A stretch of DNA of 64,000 bases from positions 186,001 to 250,000 of the forward strand of contig JAFBJZ010000382.1 of assembly GCA_016785225.1 (NCBI GenBank). Direction: 5' to 3'. The position numbers and the translations under genes are program-made. Below, piece by piece: positions 10,499 to 23,330 of the stretch (its first letter is position 1; every line of letters starts with the position of its first letter). The notes beneath the pieces are model-generated. The model did no database searches. It had not been told where the DNA came from and was given only the letters and a program-made list of their open reading frames with translations. Source of the stretch: Psettodes erumei (taxonomy: Eukaryota > Chordata > Actinopteri > Pleuronectiformes > Psettodidae).

Positions 10499-11266
10499 CG
10501 GCAGAATAAACGATGCAAATTTTCTTGCCAATTATGCATTTCTTCAAATAAAGGAACATTGAAAAAAATATCTCATTTATATAAAAATCTTATTTCGAAA
10601 AAGACACACGGCACCTTCGCACCCTGGCACAATTACAAGTCTCTAACTTGAGTGAAAAAAAATCAACTCAAGCGTAAGGAGTAAAATGCACTCGGCGGGG
10701 GAGACCGTCCGTTACTCAGAGCGGACGGTGCAGTGAGAGGGCCTGCTTCGCCTGCCCCTCCTGTGTCTACTGTAGAGGGCATCATCCACCCTCCGTCAGC
10801 TCTCTGAGAGGCTCCAGTGTCTCCGCCGACTCGCATCGCCCACCCCGCCCTGCGCCCTGATTATCCATCAGTCTCCCGATGAGTGTTTCTGAGTGCCACA
10901 TCACACAGCAGCATGTGTGTTGCTGCTCTGCGCTCCTTTTCCGTTGCTCCTAAACAAGCTTTTATTGCAGCGTCTTAAAGACAAAGGCCTTTGATACCCT
11001 GGGCCTGTTTTAAAAAAAAAGGGACTACTGGGAGGCACAGCTGCCTGCTCGTTTGGATCCTTGTCGGGGCTTTTGCAGCTTATTTGTATGCTGTAAAGTT
11101 GGATATAGCGTAATGCATTTTGCAATAAGATTTCTATGCAGAGGGGAGAAAAAAAAAAAGAACGTTTACTCGCGGTGCTCGAGCCTGAGCACTTGAAATA
11201 ACCTGACTTCTTATGTTTCATAAGTATGTATGTACGTGGGCGTGTGCACATGCATACATGTCTGTT

Positions 11267-11268
<2 letters not shown>

Positions 11269-11298
<30 letters not shown>
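11269..11298. repeat. (GT)n microsatellite
   Basis: About 15 uninterrupted GT units. Confidence 0.9.
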
Positions 11299-11301
<3 letters not shown>

Positions 11302-12880
11302 ATGTGGGAGGGATATATATAAAGTCTGAAAGCACTGACACGCATCTGGCACCTCGTCATGTGGACGGGGAGGAGGAGGGAAAAAAAGAAGAAGAAAAAA
11401 AAAAAGAGTGATTGAGTTACACTTCCCCTCGGTGTGCCCCAAACACCAGAAATATGGTTCACATTGTCCAACATTCTCAAAGATCAACTAACAACTCATG
11501 GATGAATAAATGTGAATAGTAGTAATTAAATCTGTAATAGTGATAAACATGGCCTTGCAGGAACCGTGAAGCCAGTTATTCCAACAGAGTTAGGTTTCAT
11601 CTTTTCTTTTTTTTTTTTTTTTTGCTTCTTCTCCGGCGCTGAATACATTTGGAGTAATGTGGAAAACATCCTTAATGTTGTAGTGGAAGTCTAATTTGGG
11701 AAATGTTGGGGATGAAATAATAACTAACGCTGAGTCAATTTTGTCGGCCTAATTATTTCGAATCCATATGCGTTTGACGCCAGGTTGTGTTTCGGATCAC
11801 GAATTGAAATGTAATTTTCTGTCAGTTTATTTGTATGGTTCATGAATAAAAGACGCATCAATCAGTCTGCTGCCTGTTCTTTTTTTTTTCTTTCTTAGCC
11901 TGACTAATCAGCCTCTCTATTTTTGCTGCACAGTTGTTGTGCCATCAGAGGCAGCAGCTGGAAGAGCCTCTAGATTTTCACAGCCCGGTCCCCTGGCCCC
12001 AAAAGCAGCCCCGCCCCCCCCCGCCGAGAGCCCGGTGCAGTCGTGACTTAAACCCTGACAAGCCCAGCTCATCAAAGTGTTTGTCCCATCTGACTCCGCT
12101 TTGCCTCCCCACTCCGCGTCCAGCATCTGTCTTCCAGCTCCCCGCAGGATACGGCTCCCCGCGCTCATACAGCAATGCCCCCGCTGTCTGACTCGCCGTC
12201 ATCCAGAGGTGTAGGGCGACCCCCTGACTTTAAAAAACCCCTAAAAACCCAACAACTTAAAAAAAACACAACCCCAAAAACCCCTTTGATGTCCCGGAGA
12301 TGTGAGGGGGAAGGCGTTAATGTGCCAGAGGACGCTGTTCAATCAAAAAACACCACTTCCACCGCTGTCCCGGATTTAACCCGGCCCCGAAAAACAAAAA
12401 GGGAAAACTCTCCCTTTTGATTCATGCCGAACGCCGGAGAGTGGCAGTCAGCGTTGCACTTTTAGAATACCGGAGCGATGCCGCTCAGTATTAACAGACT
12501 TTAATATCACGCCGTAATGAATGTCGGGTAAAGCTGTTCGCTCCGAGCGGCTGCTGCTCGCCTGGCGCGCAGCTGGATCGTCTCTCTCGGCTCTGGTATT
12601 ATTCATCTACTGTGTTACACTGGCTCGGAGTCATTGCACAGTAGGAGAAGTCGCTAGCGAGCGAGGAACCACAGCGTACCACACTGAGGAGGATGTGCGC
12701 TTTATGATTTATGGTAATATTGTGTTTCTGCCGCTCAGATTCAATTATTTGCTTTCAATAAAAATCAAGCTCAGCTGACGCTTGTGACTAATTTTCCTGT
12801 CGAGATATCAAGCGTGCAATAAAAGTTTCTGTTCTCGTTCCCACTTGGAAATGGCGGAGACTGCGCGAACCGCTAATATG

Positions 12881-12892
12881 CACGCACGCGCG

Positions 12893-12929
<37 letters not shown>
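12881..12929. repeat. (CA)n microsatellite with CACG start
   Basis: CACG units passing into about 16 CA units. Confidence 0.9.
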
Positions 12930-13339
12930 CGCCTATAATGTTGTCAAGCTAAGTAACCACGGAGTCTCTCTCTCTGTCAACTACTGTGCATCTCTCCTGC
13001 TCAGGGGCCCGTTCACGTTCGCTATCGACAACGGCTCATTAGAAATGATTACGGGACGCGCAGCTCCGTGTCGAGGCGTGGGGAAAAAAAAAAAAAAAAA
13101 GCCTCAGCGGGACACACCCGAGCGCAACGGCTCCTGCACGTGCACCGGATCTGATCGAAAAAAGTTAAATCGAAGCGCCGGTGAGAAAACATCGCCGCCT
13201 CTTCCCTTCTCCTTCTCGCCGGCGCACGCGCTCATCATTCAAGAGGAAAAGTACAGCCACTTAAGGCTCGGGATTAAGGCTCCGTTTCACAGTGCTGCAT
13301 TTTTCAAGACACTTAATTATAGCTTTCTAGAGGAGGGCT

Positions 13340-13720
13340 GTGACGAGGCCCAGGCTTTTTCAGCTCCGACGGGATGTTTCCATGTTTGGCAGGCCACCAG
13401 CCGTCCGGCCTGCCAGCGAGCCAATCAGCGAGCCCACCGGGCTAGGCGGCGGATCCGGCCAAATATCCTGCCTACGCGAGCCAATCGGCCGATCCGACCG
13501 AGTGGGAGCAGGCACGCAGCCCGCGGGGTCCGGCCTGCCAGCCCGGTCAGCTGGCCGGACGGCCGGGCACGCCGGCTAGCGGACCGGCTACCCCGGCGGA
13601 GGCTAGAAACTTTACTCCGCGTGACCTCATTGACACGAGCTCACAGCCGACTCACATCCACGCGCTGATCCCGGCTCACGGCTAAGCCCTTAATGACTGT
13701 TTGTCACCGCGCCTGTGACA
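13340..13720 (+). promoter_or_regulatory. CpG-rich block with two CCAAT boxes
   Basis: Two CCAAT boxes in the same orientation, CCAATCAGCG (13421) and CCAATCGGCC (13481), lie 60 bp apart in similar GCGAGCCAATC contexts. Dense CpG and a CRE-like GTGACCTCATTGAC element (about 13620) follow. It could be a promoter on the plus strand between P2 and P1, the region where mammalian SUPT3H starts. No exon or donor is demonstrated. Confidence 0.3.
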
Positions 13721-16700
13721 TCACCGTGAACCGTTGGGACGAGGACGGCACGTTTTGTGGTGTGCGTGCGCGTGGGCGCGTCCCGGGGGCAGGAGGCCCG
13801 TCAAGTTTCGGCATTAGACTCGGAGACGGCGGGAGCGGCCGTGCCTACACCGTTTAATGTATTTATACCGCGGCATCGGGAGATGCAGGGAGAGGCTGTC
13901 TGATATTTCACTCTGTTCTGGAAATGGCAGGGAACAGCATGGAAAGAGATGGAGACATGGAGGGGGCGGCTGCTCACTGCTTGTGGCGGGAGGGTGTGTG
14001 TGTGGGGGGGTATAAAGACAATTTCCTCTCTGCTCTTATTGCTCTGACTGTCTGCCGCCTACCGCCTTCACGGAGGTCCCTAATTGAGATCACTTGTACT
14101 TAAAAATAGGAACAAAAAAGGAACTTCTGCGGGCTGGGAGACGGAGAGGAGAAAATAAAGCCGTAATATGTGACGAAGGCTGCCATTAAAGAGTCCCAAT
14201 GATAGATCTGAGCGACTGGGGCAGAGAGCTGAGAAGTCTTTCTGCGTCTGCCAGGCAACCTTCAGATGTTGACGTGTCACACACCACCTGCTGTCACTGA
14301 GGCTGAGGCTGCGCATGGGAGCGTGCGGAGGCTTCGTGTGCGTGCGTGCGCGCGTGGGCGGGCGCTCTTTGATGGGGAAGGGTGACAGCGCCCGGGGCCG
14401 AGGCCAGAGACACGGCGAAAAAGCACGCGCGTGGGGGAAGTTCAGTTTTTCCGCTTTTGTACGCAACAGTGCGCGCACGTTAACGCTTTCTTCTTTACAA
14501 CTGCTGCAACAAAACAGCTTCGCAGCCGCCGTGCTTTGCTGTTATTAGTCCTTCACTTCGGTTCGGCCGCTCTGGCGATCGAACCCTCGCCGGAGCGGCC
14601 TTTCCCAGGCCCGGCCCCCGGAGCGTCCCCGAGGCGTGCTGGTTTTCCCTTCAAAACATCTATCACTCAATCAGGTCCGATCGTGCCATTAATCAAACAA
14701 GGAGCCCCTCCGCCGAGACCGGTTTGAAGGATTGGCTTGGAGGAAACGCGGCGTATCCAGGAGTGGTACCGGACCACGGCTGGGAACAGGAACCCCGTAA
14801 AGAGCGTTTTTCTTGGACTCAGACCCTCTGTAGGTGCTAAAGACAATACAGACACTCGGGCTAGGCCAACATTCCACTTTACACTTTTCCCTTCCTCTGT
14901 GTATTTCACTGGTCTACTTCCCCTCTGCAAACTAGCCGGCTAGTATAAAAATATTTATAGTACATCTGCAAGACATGCTGTTCTCATGTATCCAGGACCG
15001 TTAAGCCTTGTGTTCATTATGCGAGGTAAAACTAATACCAGATTTATAGGGGGAGATTTCTCTCTGTTCTGCCTGTCCGTGCGGCGCGATGGAGGATGAT
15101 TTATGTGAGGTGGGGAGGCACAGGCGAGATAGATAGAGTGACTACGCGGCGAGAGGCAAACACAGCGGCCCAGACTAGCACTCGCAGGGGGGCTATCGGC
15201 TATCACTCGCCCGTTTCCACGGCTCCCGTTTCGAGGCCGGAGGAAGGTAAGGGAGGCTCGGGCGGCGGCGGGAGACGGGGAGGGGGAGAGGAAGCAGACG
15301 GCAGGCGGGGATATGCGTATGTATATGCATGGCGACGGGGTGGAGGAATGTCCAGGTGCACCGGGTCCAAGTCGACGTAAAGGGCGCTGCAGAGGAGGGC
15401 CAGATGGAGGAGGAGGAGGAGGGGGGGGTCTGTCATGGATGCTCAATTGCACACAGACATAAACATTAAACCAAAAGGCAGAGCAAACCCCCGCCTGGAA
15501 ATATAGCATATACATTTTTTGTCTTGGAACATTGAAATGAATTAAATACACTATCTGTTTTGCTTGGCCATCTTCAGCGACCGGGTATGACGGCCGGCTT
15601 TCACCGAGAGGAAGTGGGCCGCTCTCGAGAAGTTTGCATTACGGCTCCGCTTCTGGGGGGTACTCAGCGTCAAAACTGTCAGTCAGTCAAGCCCACACAT
15701 CCGGCGTCGAGACAACAGCCAATCAGATAAACAGGAAATGAAAAAAAAACAGAAAAGAAAAGAAAAAGAAAAAAAACGGCGCTGGGCAGGCGCCGGCGAG
15801 CAGCCGCAGAGCTGGGCGTGCGTCAAGCAGCGGCGCTCGGCTTCCGAGGGTTTGGATCTTTGCTCGCGCCCCCCCCCCCCCCTTCCCCCGCCCCCGCCCC
15901 CGATCTCTTCCTGATCGAGGGCCAGCTCGGAGCCGAGCGTGAACTCTGCAACCCCGGAGCCATACATACTGGAACCGAACTCCAAACCGTGCAGACGTCA
16001 GAACGGCTTGTGAAAGTCCTGCCGGGGCCTTTCGCACGCGGCGAGCGATGCGCCGCCGCGCCGAACGAGTTAACGAATGAGGCCGCGAGTGTCACGGCTG
16101 GTGCGGCTCACTCGGAGATGGGCCCTTGCCTGAAACCTTCCTTGCCTTAAAGCCTGTAATTACGCTGTGCTCGTAAGGCCACTGGTCAGAAATGACTCAC
16201 AACAAAGTGGGGGTGTGGAGGGGGAGAGAAAAGACGGATGGGATGTTGTTCACTTTCATAGGCTTCCAGTCTGAGATGTCCTCAGTCAAAATCAATTCCA
16301 GTCATCTTTGGAAGAGGGTTCAACGAAGAAAAACAACCCCGGAGTTGAGGGGAAAACATGATTTCACGGAAGATAAATGACTATTGTCTGATTATATGAC
16401 CTATGACCCTGTATTTTTCCACAGAAAACGCTCAGAACTTGCCGGTTATTCCGGGACAGGGCCTTTTCATGTTCGCGTCTGCTCTGCCCCCTCGCCGAGG
16501 CCCGGATGACGCCAGCTTTATAGCGCCTAAATCGAGTCGCGAGCAGGAAGGCTCATCAACTGCCGGCTCCCACGGGGAGCATCAATTACGTTGTGAAACG
16601 CTGTCCTTCAAATGCATGTCTATTCTGCGGTGTCGCAGTATGGCGGGGTCGAGAATTTGAACGTCATACGCATTAAAAAATAAAATCCTCCCTGGCAACG

Positions 16701-17160
16701 GGGTTGTTGGGATGTGGTCTCGGGCTGACAATTAAATTGTCCGCTCGGAATATACTATCGCGCTGGAAGCGGCAGATTTACGGCGAATAATTTTCGCGAG
16801 AACTGATCATCTCAAATGTTTTAACTGGATTTTACGGCCTCGTAGATCACTCCGATATGTTCGCGCGTCCCCCGGGAGACGGCGAGCTGTTCCCAGTAGT
16901 TGCAGAACTCATTTACAGACAATTAGAGGCGCTCCGAAACAGTCCCCGACCTCCTCTCGCCGAGCGAGCGTTCCAAAGGGCTGACACCGAACATTTTAGC
17001 CTCTCTGAGCCACTTCTCCTGCAAAACTCCGTCGGCCTCTACCTGGAAGAAAACCCTTAAAAAAAAAACAGGTATATGAGGGGGGGTTAACAGCTATAAA
17101 CATTAAACCGGTGTTTACATTGCAAGGGGATTCTTTTTCATCAGTAATCGCCTCACACCG
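13721..17160. other. P1-P2 intron segment, CpG-rich with poly-C and poly-A tracts
   Basis: Contains CpG-rich parts at 13740-13860, 14290-14460 and 15160-15310. It also has a G-rich stretch at 15255-15430, an A-rich stretch at 15738-15776 and a C14 run at 15869-15882. Long open frames here are compositional. No exon is recognised. Confidence 0.55.
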
Positions 17161-17300
17161 TGAGCCTGATGATTGGCTAATATTTATGGCGGGCCCTGGG
17201 GGCGCGCTCCCCTCCCGCTCTCTCTCCTGTCTATAAAATCTCTTACCCCTCGGCTCAGCCGCGGCTGCAGACAAGCTCCCATTAGAACCCGATTGTATAT
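17161..17300 (+). promoter_or_regulatory. TATA plus inverted CCAAT promoter-like motif pair
   Basis: ATTGGCT (inverted CCAAT) at 17173-17179 lies about 53 bp before TATAAAA at 17232-17238, within CTATAAAATC. This would place a start near 17262-17268 on the plus strand, in a GC-rich context. The architecture is that of a classical RNA polymerase II promoter. The product is unknown; supt3h or a noncoding RNA antisense to runx2 is possible. Confidence 0.35.
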
Positions 17301-17396
17301 GCGCCTCTATAGTGGCTTTAATGTGCACGGGTCGTGTGCATACGCGACGTGGGTGCGTATGCGCAGCACGCACGCACGCATGGATGTATGCACGCA

Positions 17397-17427
17397 TGTG
17401 TGTGTGTGTATGTGTGTGTGTGTGTGT
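17397..17427. repeat. (TG)n microsatellite
   Basis: TG units with one TA interruption, following CACG repeats. Confidence 0.9.
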
Positions 17428-17569
17428 AGCGGCAAGGGGGCTGGCTCTCAGACTTTGGTTAACCAGACTATAATTTGGAGGCCCAGTGAAGACTCCCAGC
17501 AGTCTCTCACTGTTTGTTTACCAGAGAGACCGACTCTACTGTTTCTGCTGCATCTGCAGGGTCCTGCAG

Positions 17570-17570
17570 G

Positions 17571-17596
<26 letters not shown>
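17570..17596. repeat. (GA)n microsatellite
   Basis: About 13 GA units, then an A run. Confidence 0.9.
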
Positions 17597-17602
<6 letters not shown>

Positions 17603-19740
17603 GTGCGTATCCGCCCGGCCGTGTGTGTGCCTGTAGGTATCGCCATGCGTGCAAGTGACACGCTGCGGAAAAGGTACGTTTCTACATTATAAAAGAGCCT
17701 TTTTCGACCATGAATTTCCTCCAATTAACATATTTTCTAAAGTGCTGTTGCCGTTTGAGGAACCGGTGCTTCCAATTAGGCTAAGGAGCTCCGACATCCC
17801 TCATTCCCTTATTTTTCTCACGCATCCTGAAGCAACAGTAAATCAAGGCCACAATATACGTACACCACCCTTCCTCTCCTGAAATGGTAGCTTTGTCATA
17901 AATAAGAAAACAGAAACAGCCCGGCTTCGCAAAAAAAAAAACCAAAAAAAAAATACAACAAAAAAACAACACACCCTTGCTAAGAAGTGTTTGTCAGCAA
18001 AAAATGACTGCTATTTTTGTTTGTGCCGAGCGTAATCCTCCCGAGACTAAACTGCTCGCTCTCTGTCCCAGTTGGGGCTTTTTTTTTTGTTTTGTTTTCT
18101 TCTTTCCCCTTCACCAATTCTCCTCCCAAGGAATAAAAAGAAAACAATGCGATTCAAAGGAGCGGAGCTCCCAGCCTGTCATTTAGCTGCAACTTTGAAT
18201 TGTCTTTCGCTCTGCGTGAGCTGTTTTCTTTCCCGCACGCACGCAGAATTGTTGCAGCATCCTAAGATTCCATCACGGGAGGGGAAGAAAGACGGAGGGA
18301 GGCGGAGGGGAACTTTCAAAATCGCTCTAATAAAATATTCCTGCTCCTCTGGGATCCTCCTTTGCTCGTTCAGGAGAAGTGAAGTGGAAAAGGCCCGTTA
18401 TTGGTCTCCGTCCAAAAAGGAGAAGGGGAGAAAAGAGAGAAAGGGAGAGAGAGAGACCTAGTTCCTCTGGGGAAAGCCAGAAAATAGAATGAACGGCGCA
18501 ACAGTTGACGGAAAACTTTTAACTGCGACAACAAAATGGGCTACAGGCGACTGTAAAGAGGGCAGCCTTCCCGGGTGAGCGGCAGGACGCCTGCATGCGG
18601 CGAGGACCAGGCGCGGGGCGGCGTTCGGGTCGCGTCGACGTAAAAACCGGAAGGGCTCCGGGATCCGTGCGAAACACAACAGCCCGCCAAGAGATGTCCG
18701 CAGGAGAGAGAGAGAGAGCTTTGAAACAACCTGAAATGCAACGGGGATTTTGCACTCCCGTAACTCCGCTGATCGAGCGCGAGCGGCTGAAAAAATCCCT
18801 TTTTCCACAACAGGCGTCGCACAGGCTTCTGGAAACACGCAAAGTCGTAAGACAGAAAGTCCGACTGGTACAAGTTCATACGAACCCTGTGTGGTGTTCA
18901 GAAGTAATGAATGAACAATGAATGTTTTTAAACAGATGGAGATGTGAACAGATACAAAGCATGTTCTTCACAGTCGATGCAAACTATGAAATACGAGGCA
19001 CTTGCACTTATTCTGTCTTTTAATTTAACGATTAGCTTTAGCATTTGCTAAATTACCTGCAGTCTCATCATATTATTTTAAGTGTTAAGTCTTTTTTTCA
19101 CGAAGCAATGCCTTTGGCTCCGAGCAAGGCCCAGCTGAACTCATCATATTTATCGATGAAGTACTCGTTCACTTCTAAATACTTCACCCCCTCGCCGACC
19201 CCGTCCTCAACGGCGAGGGCTGGGGGTTGCTGCGGAAACGCCCCCCCCCGAGAGCAAGCCTGAGGTTCTGTTTGCCATTTCTGAGGGAGAAACTTCGGTC
19301 TTCATTTGTGAAACCGTCCAAACCCGCCCACGCTTCGCAAGCCCGCCGCCGCCGATCATCCGTCAGCCGTTACGCGCCTCAGATATCCGCCCTGCGTCTG
19401 CCTGTACCTGACTTAAAAGCTGTTTATCGCGTGTTTGTGCGCTGCCCCGGAGATGCTGGGATGTGGCTTCTCAAAAAAATGTCTCCATCCCAATTATCTG
19501 CATGCTTCTCTCTCTCTTTCTCTCTCTCTCTGGAGGCCACTTTACCAACAAGAGCTACCATTTCAACCCCCCCCATCTCCCCGGAGACTTGTCAATATCA
19601 GCTACACGCACTCCTCGAAGTTCAAAGCCTGGCATCCCACGACACACACCTACGCACACTCTCCTGGCCCCTTTTGTGTCTCTGGGGCATATTTAATTTC
19701 AGTTGTCTGTGCGCACATTTGAATGTGCGTGTGCGTGCGG

Positions 19741-19742
<2 letters not shown>

Positions 19743-19771
<29 letters not shown>
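19743..19771. repeat. (GT)n microsatellite
   Basis: About 14 GT units. Confidence 0.9.
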
Positions 19772-19772
<1 letters not shown>

Positions 19773-22339
19773 CGCAGGTGGTGCGGTCCCGGGGACTCTG
19801 ATAATTGCGGCGACCAAAGCATCGCCGCCCCGTCACATTTGTCATCACCCTTTTCCTGAAAGCGTGGGTGGGAGGGGAAGGATGAAGGATGAAGGAGGGG
19901 GGGGCATAAAGGGAAGGAGAAGGCGGAAGGAAAGGGAAGAAGGGGAGAAGAGGAGGGCGGATGATGGTAAATGGCCACCCCCGCGCTGCCATATGGGTGG
20001 TGGTTTTGAAAAGAGCCGGGTCTTGTGTTGCTCCCGCCGGATGCCCCACGAGCGCAAACCGATCCGACCCCTTTTGTGTCCCGGCTCTCCCCTTTTCTCA
20101 CTTGCTCTTTCCTCTTCGCCGACCTTATAATGTTTCTCTGGCGCTCTCTAATTTTCCCCACTTTTTTTTCGCCCGGCACTCTCACACGAGAGAGTAAACA
20201 GCCGACCTCTCTCCTCTCTCCGCGCACGGCGCTGTCAGGCCGCCGCAGAGGGCTCGCGTGGGCGTTGCCGTTTGGGTGGGCGCTCTGATTTTCAGGTGCA
20301 TTTGATCTGCTGTGTTCACACCTTGGGCGCTGGCGGGGAGGGGTGGGGGTCTCACTGCGTGGGCAGGTAATTTGAGCAAATTAGGAGATGGGGCCCGCGC
20401 GTCATTAACGACACCCCATACCCTTCACTGCACGTCCGCCCATTGTTCCCTCCTCTGCAAACACCTTTCTTTTCTTCCGCTCTGGGCCCCCCCCCCACCC
20501 TTTGCCCTCCCATCTGTGCCTCCTTGCTCGACACCCACCCGCCCTCGGCCCCACGTAAATGCGCCGTGTATGGAATGCATACACGCGCAGATACGCGCAC
20601 ACACACACACGTGGGACGGAGGCGGCGGGATGGTGGGTGGGTGGGGATTGGTTCCAGGTGCCAGTTTGAGTGAGAGCATTAATCAAGCAGACAGATCTTT
20701 TTGTCACAGACACCTTTAGTGCGTACACGTGCGCACACACACACACACACATTACATTACAAGGGCTCTATAGTTGCAAATACAAACCCCACTGTCCTTA
20801 GCCCACACACCAGAATCCCATTCAAAAATACAGCGTTTAAACGCGCGCTGAGTGACGCGCGATTACAACTTGAGAGAAAGCGAGCGCCGATACCGACCGC
20901 GCGAAGTCACGCCGTAACAAAGGTGCGCCGCTCATCTGCCGCCGAGCTATCGATCGCAGCCGGGGGCCGAGCGCGTCCGCGATCGCGCCTCGCCGAATGA
21001 GCAGCGCAGCCTCGGGGAGCACGGCCGACACGTCGCGCTGCCCTCCTCGTCAGAAGCGTGGTTTTTATATATTTGGGAGCGCGGGCCGAGTCAGAGGGGA
21101 TACTGCATTCCTTTAAGATTAAACCAACAAGGGAGGGGGGGGGACCTTCCCCTCGCCCCGGCGCGGGCCAGAACAGGTAAGGCCTTGTGTAGGTGCCGCG
21201 GCCCGCGCTCTCGCTCACGTCGTTACGGGCTGAACCCAAACATCCAGGAGGCTCGACACTCCATATTTCGCCCCTTACAGAAACACGGAGCGTGGCAGCG
21301 GTGGCCGTTTTTTCGCGGGGTTCGGCGAGGGGGGAAACGCCGAGGAACGGTGCCGCCCAGGCTCCCCGCGGTCTGACCCCGCCGTCGCAGCTTTTGCTCG
21401 GAGCCGACTTCAGCGAGGGGAAACAAAACCGCCTGAACGGAGGAGAGAGAGGGAGGAAGGACGGGGCGCGAAAGGAGTGTACGAACCTGGGCTATAATAC
21501 TGGTGTTCTGTTTCATTAGGGTGAACCGGTTCCAAGACAGACCAATTTCCAGAGTGTTAGGTAGTTACTTCCTCTCTGAGGGCTTATATCGGATAGCGGT
21601 AATTCGCCCAGCGTGACGCAGCCGGAACGGATGAAGGGCTGCGGGATTCTCGTTCCGCGCGAAAATAGCGCGGCGCTGCATTAACGGCACCCGCTGGCTA
21701 ACGCCGGCGGCGCGGAGCTACCTGGTAATTACGGCGCGTTTGGGAGTCTGTGGCGAACCCCTCTCGAAAAAAATTGGACCGGCGTCCCGAGCGGACGCTC
21801 GCGACGGCAACCCAGTGTTGGCGTCGATGTGGGAGGAAGCTGAGCGGAGAGATGTGAGCCCCTCGGCGGCGTTTCGACAAATCTACTACTCCCTGGAGAA
21901 GATTGCGTTTGAGGCCTTGTTTTTTTTTTTGGGGCGGGGGCTTTTTTTTTTCTATCAACACGTTAAACAGGCGGAAACCTACCGTGAGCGCAGTCAACTG
22001 GCAGGCTGCCTTATCACAACAGTGTAATTAGCCCCACAGCTACCGAATGCGAGGATAAAAGTGAGAGATAATACGCAGTTGCCTGGTGAATATTTACCCT
22101 CCGCCCGCCGTTTGTTGTTGCAGTCTCCGCATTACAGGAGCCGAGCGTGATCTCGCTCCTTGCTTAGTTTGGAGAGGAGGGCTGCGCGCACGGACGAAAA
22201 AAAAAAAAGAAAGACGGCTGGATTTGTGTTTCTTTTCGCTGTTATCGCAGCCATTTCCGATGTCACGAAAACGCTCGCTGTGGTTGCGCGTGAGAAGACT
22301 TCACAGGTACAGCTTTCCCACGCCGCCCTGGTTTAGGCC

Positions 22340-22560
22340 TCCATGACGACCTCCACCCTATTTAGGGCCATAATGGACCCCGCCGCTCAGCCTCGCGGCG
22401 TTCCAGGCGAAAACGCAGACCAATTAATCCACCTCTGATTAAACGCCGGCCGCATTAGCGCCCCGCGCCTCCCTGATTACCCTCCGGAGTCCTGCAGACG
22501 AAGGCGAAAAATACCTCCGGCGCTAATAAGTCCTAATAGCCGCTACGACGCGGCGCCGCT
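22340..22560. promoter_or_regulatory. Candidate cis-regulatory block: homeodomain-type cores in CpG-rich DNA
   Basis: Repeated TAAT/ATTA-type cores (CAATTAATCC near 22421, CTGATTAAAC near 22435, CTAATAAG near 22523, CTAATAGC near 22533) are set in CpG-rich spacers. AATCC is an Otx/Pitx-type core. Function is inferred from motif density only. Confidence 0.3.
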
Positions 22561-23059
22561 TTACTCCACCGGTGCGACCCTGCTGGGATTAAATGACATG
22601 TTTGCCTCCGAGGCACAATTACGCATCGCTAAATAGAGTTCCTTTGAGCCCCGAGTTAAGGGAAGAGTCTCCTCCGCACAGTAGCAGCCAGTGAAGCGCT
22701 CCCATTTTTTTTTCTCTCCCCCTCCCCGTCTTTTTTTAAAATTACCTATTGATGAGTGGGCTTCACGTCTCTCCCTGGGATGGGATGGGGGGGGGGATGT
22801 CTGGTTCACTTTTAAGATGTCTCCAAGAAGCAGGCCTGTGGTTAGATCTAAGGCAACACTTATGCAACAGAAGCTGCCTTTCTCAAATACATATACGGTT
22901 TCCCTGCAAATTATCGGAGATTTTCTTTTCGGGGGTGAGGGGGGAGAGTTTTCCGCCCGGCGTTTTCAGATATTTACCCACATCGACCCGCTTCTCTTTT
23001 GATCGTGTTGATTTGGGACTGTCTGCGTAAGCGCCCCCCCAACCCCGTCTCTCTCTCTC

Positions 23060-23330
23060 TCTCTCTACTGCACGACTTTACTGAACGATAATTGCTGCCA
23101 CGACTTAATTGTCTATATGTAATTAAGTTTGTAATAGAGAAAATAGGCCCTTAAATGTTCCCTGGAGAGGCACGGCGGTTGAGTGGGTGCCACACATGTT
23201 GAAGATTATTCTGCCCCCCCCCCCCCACACACACACACTCTACTGATCTGCCAGGATGAGGAGTTATAAAAATGTATTTGAGGCAATTAAATGAAAACTG
23301 CTTGATCTAAATGCCAAGACAAATTTTAAT
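23060..23330. promoter_or_regulatory. Candidate cis-regulatory block, AT-rich and unique
   Basis: Unique AT-rich sequence with several TAATT cores (GATAATTG, CTTAATTG, GTAATTAAG) at 23088-23135. It is followed by a C run and CA units at 23214-23240. It looks like typical developmental-gene noncoding sequence, but this is not testable here. Confidence 0.25.

Larger units (their letters stand above)
10499..13339. other. P1-P2 intron segment, no gene seen
   Basis: Mixed unique sequence. It contains a GT microsatellite at 11269-11298, purine and T runs at 11370-11405 and 11607-11623, and a CA/CG microsatellite at 12881-12929. AT-rich parts (11490-11880) alternate with CpG-rich parts. No exon is recognised on either strand. 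Confidence 0.6.

Noticed and set aside
13045..13668. 207-codon open frame on the plus strand
   Set aside because: It begins in a poly-A tract and continues through CpG-rich repeats; the composition is Arg/Pro/Ala-biased and stops are rare simply because of GC content.
19227..19859. 210-codon open frame on the plus strand
   Set aside because: It runs through C runs and a GT microsatellite (Val-Cys repeats), with no recognisable domain.
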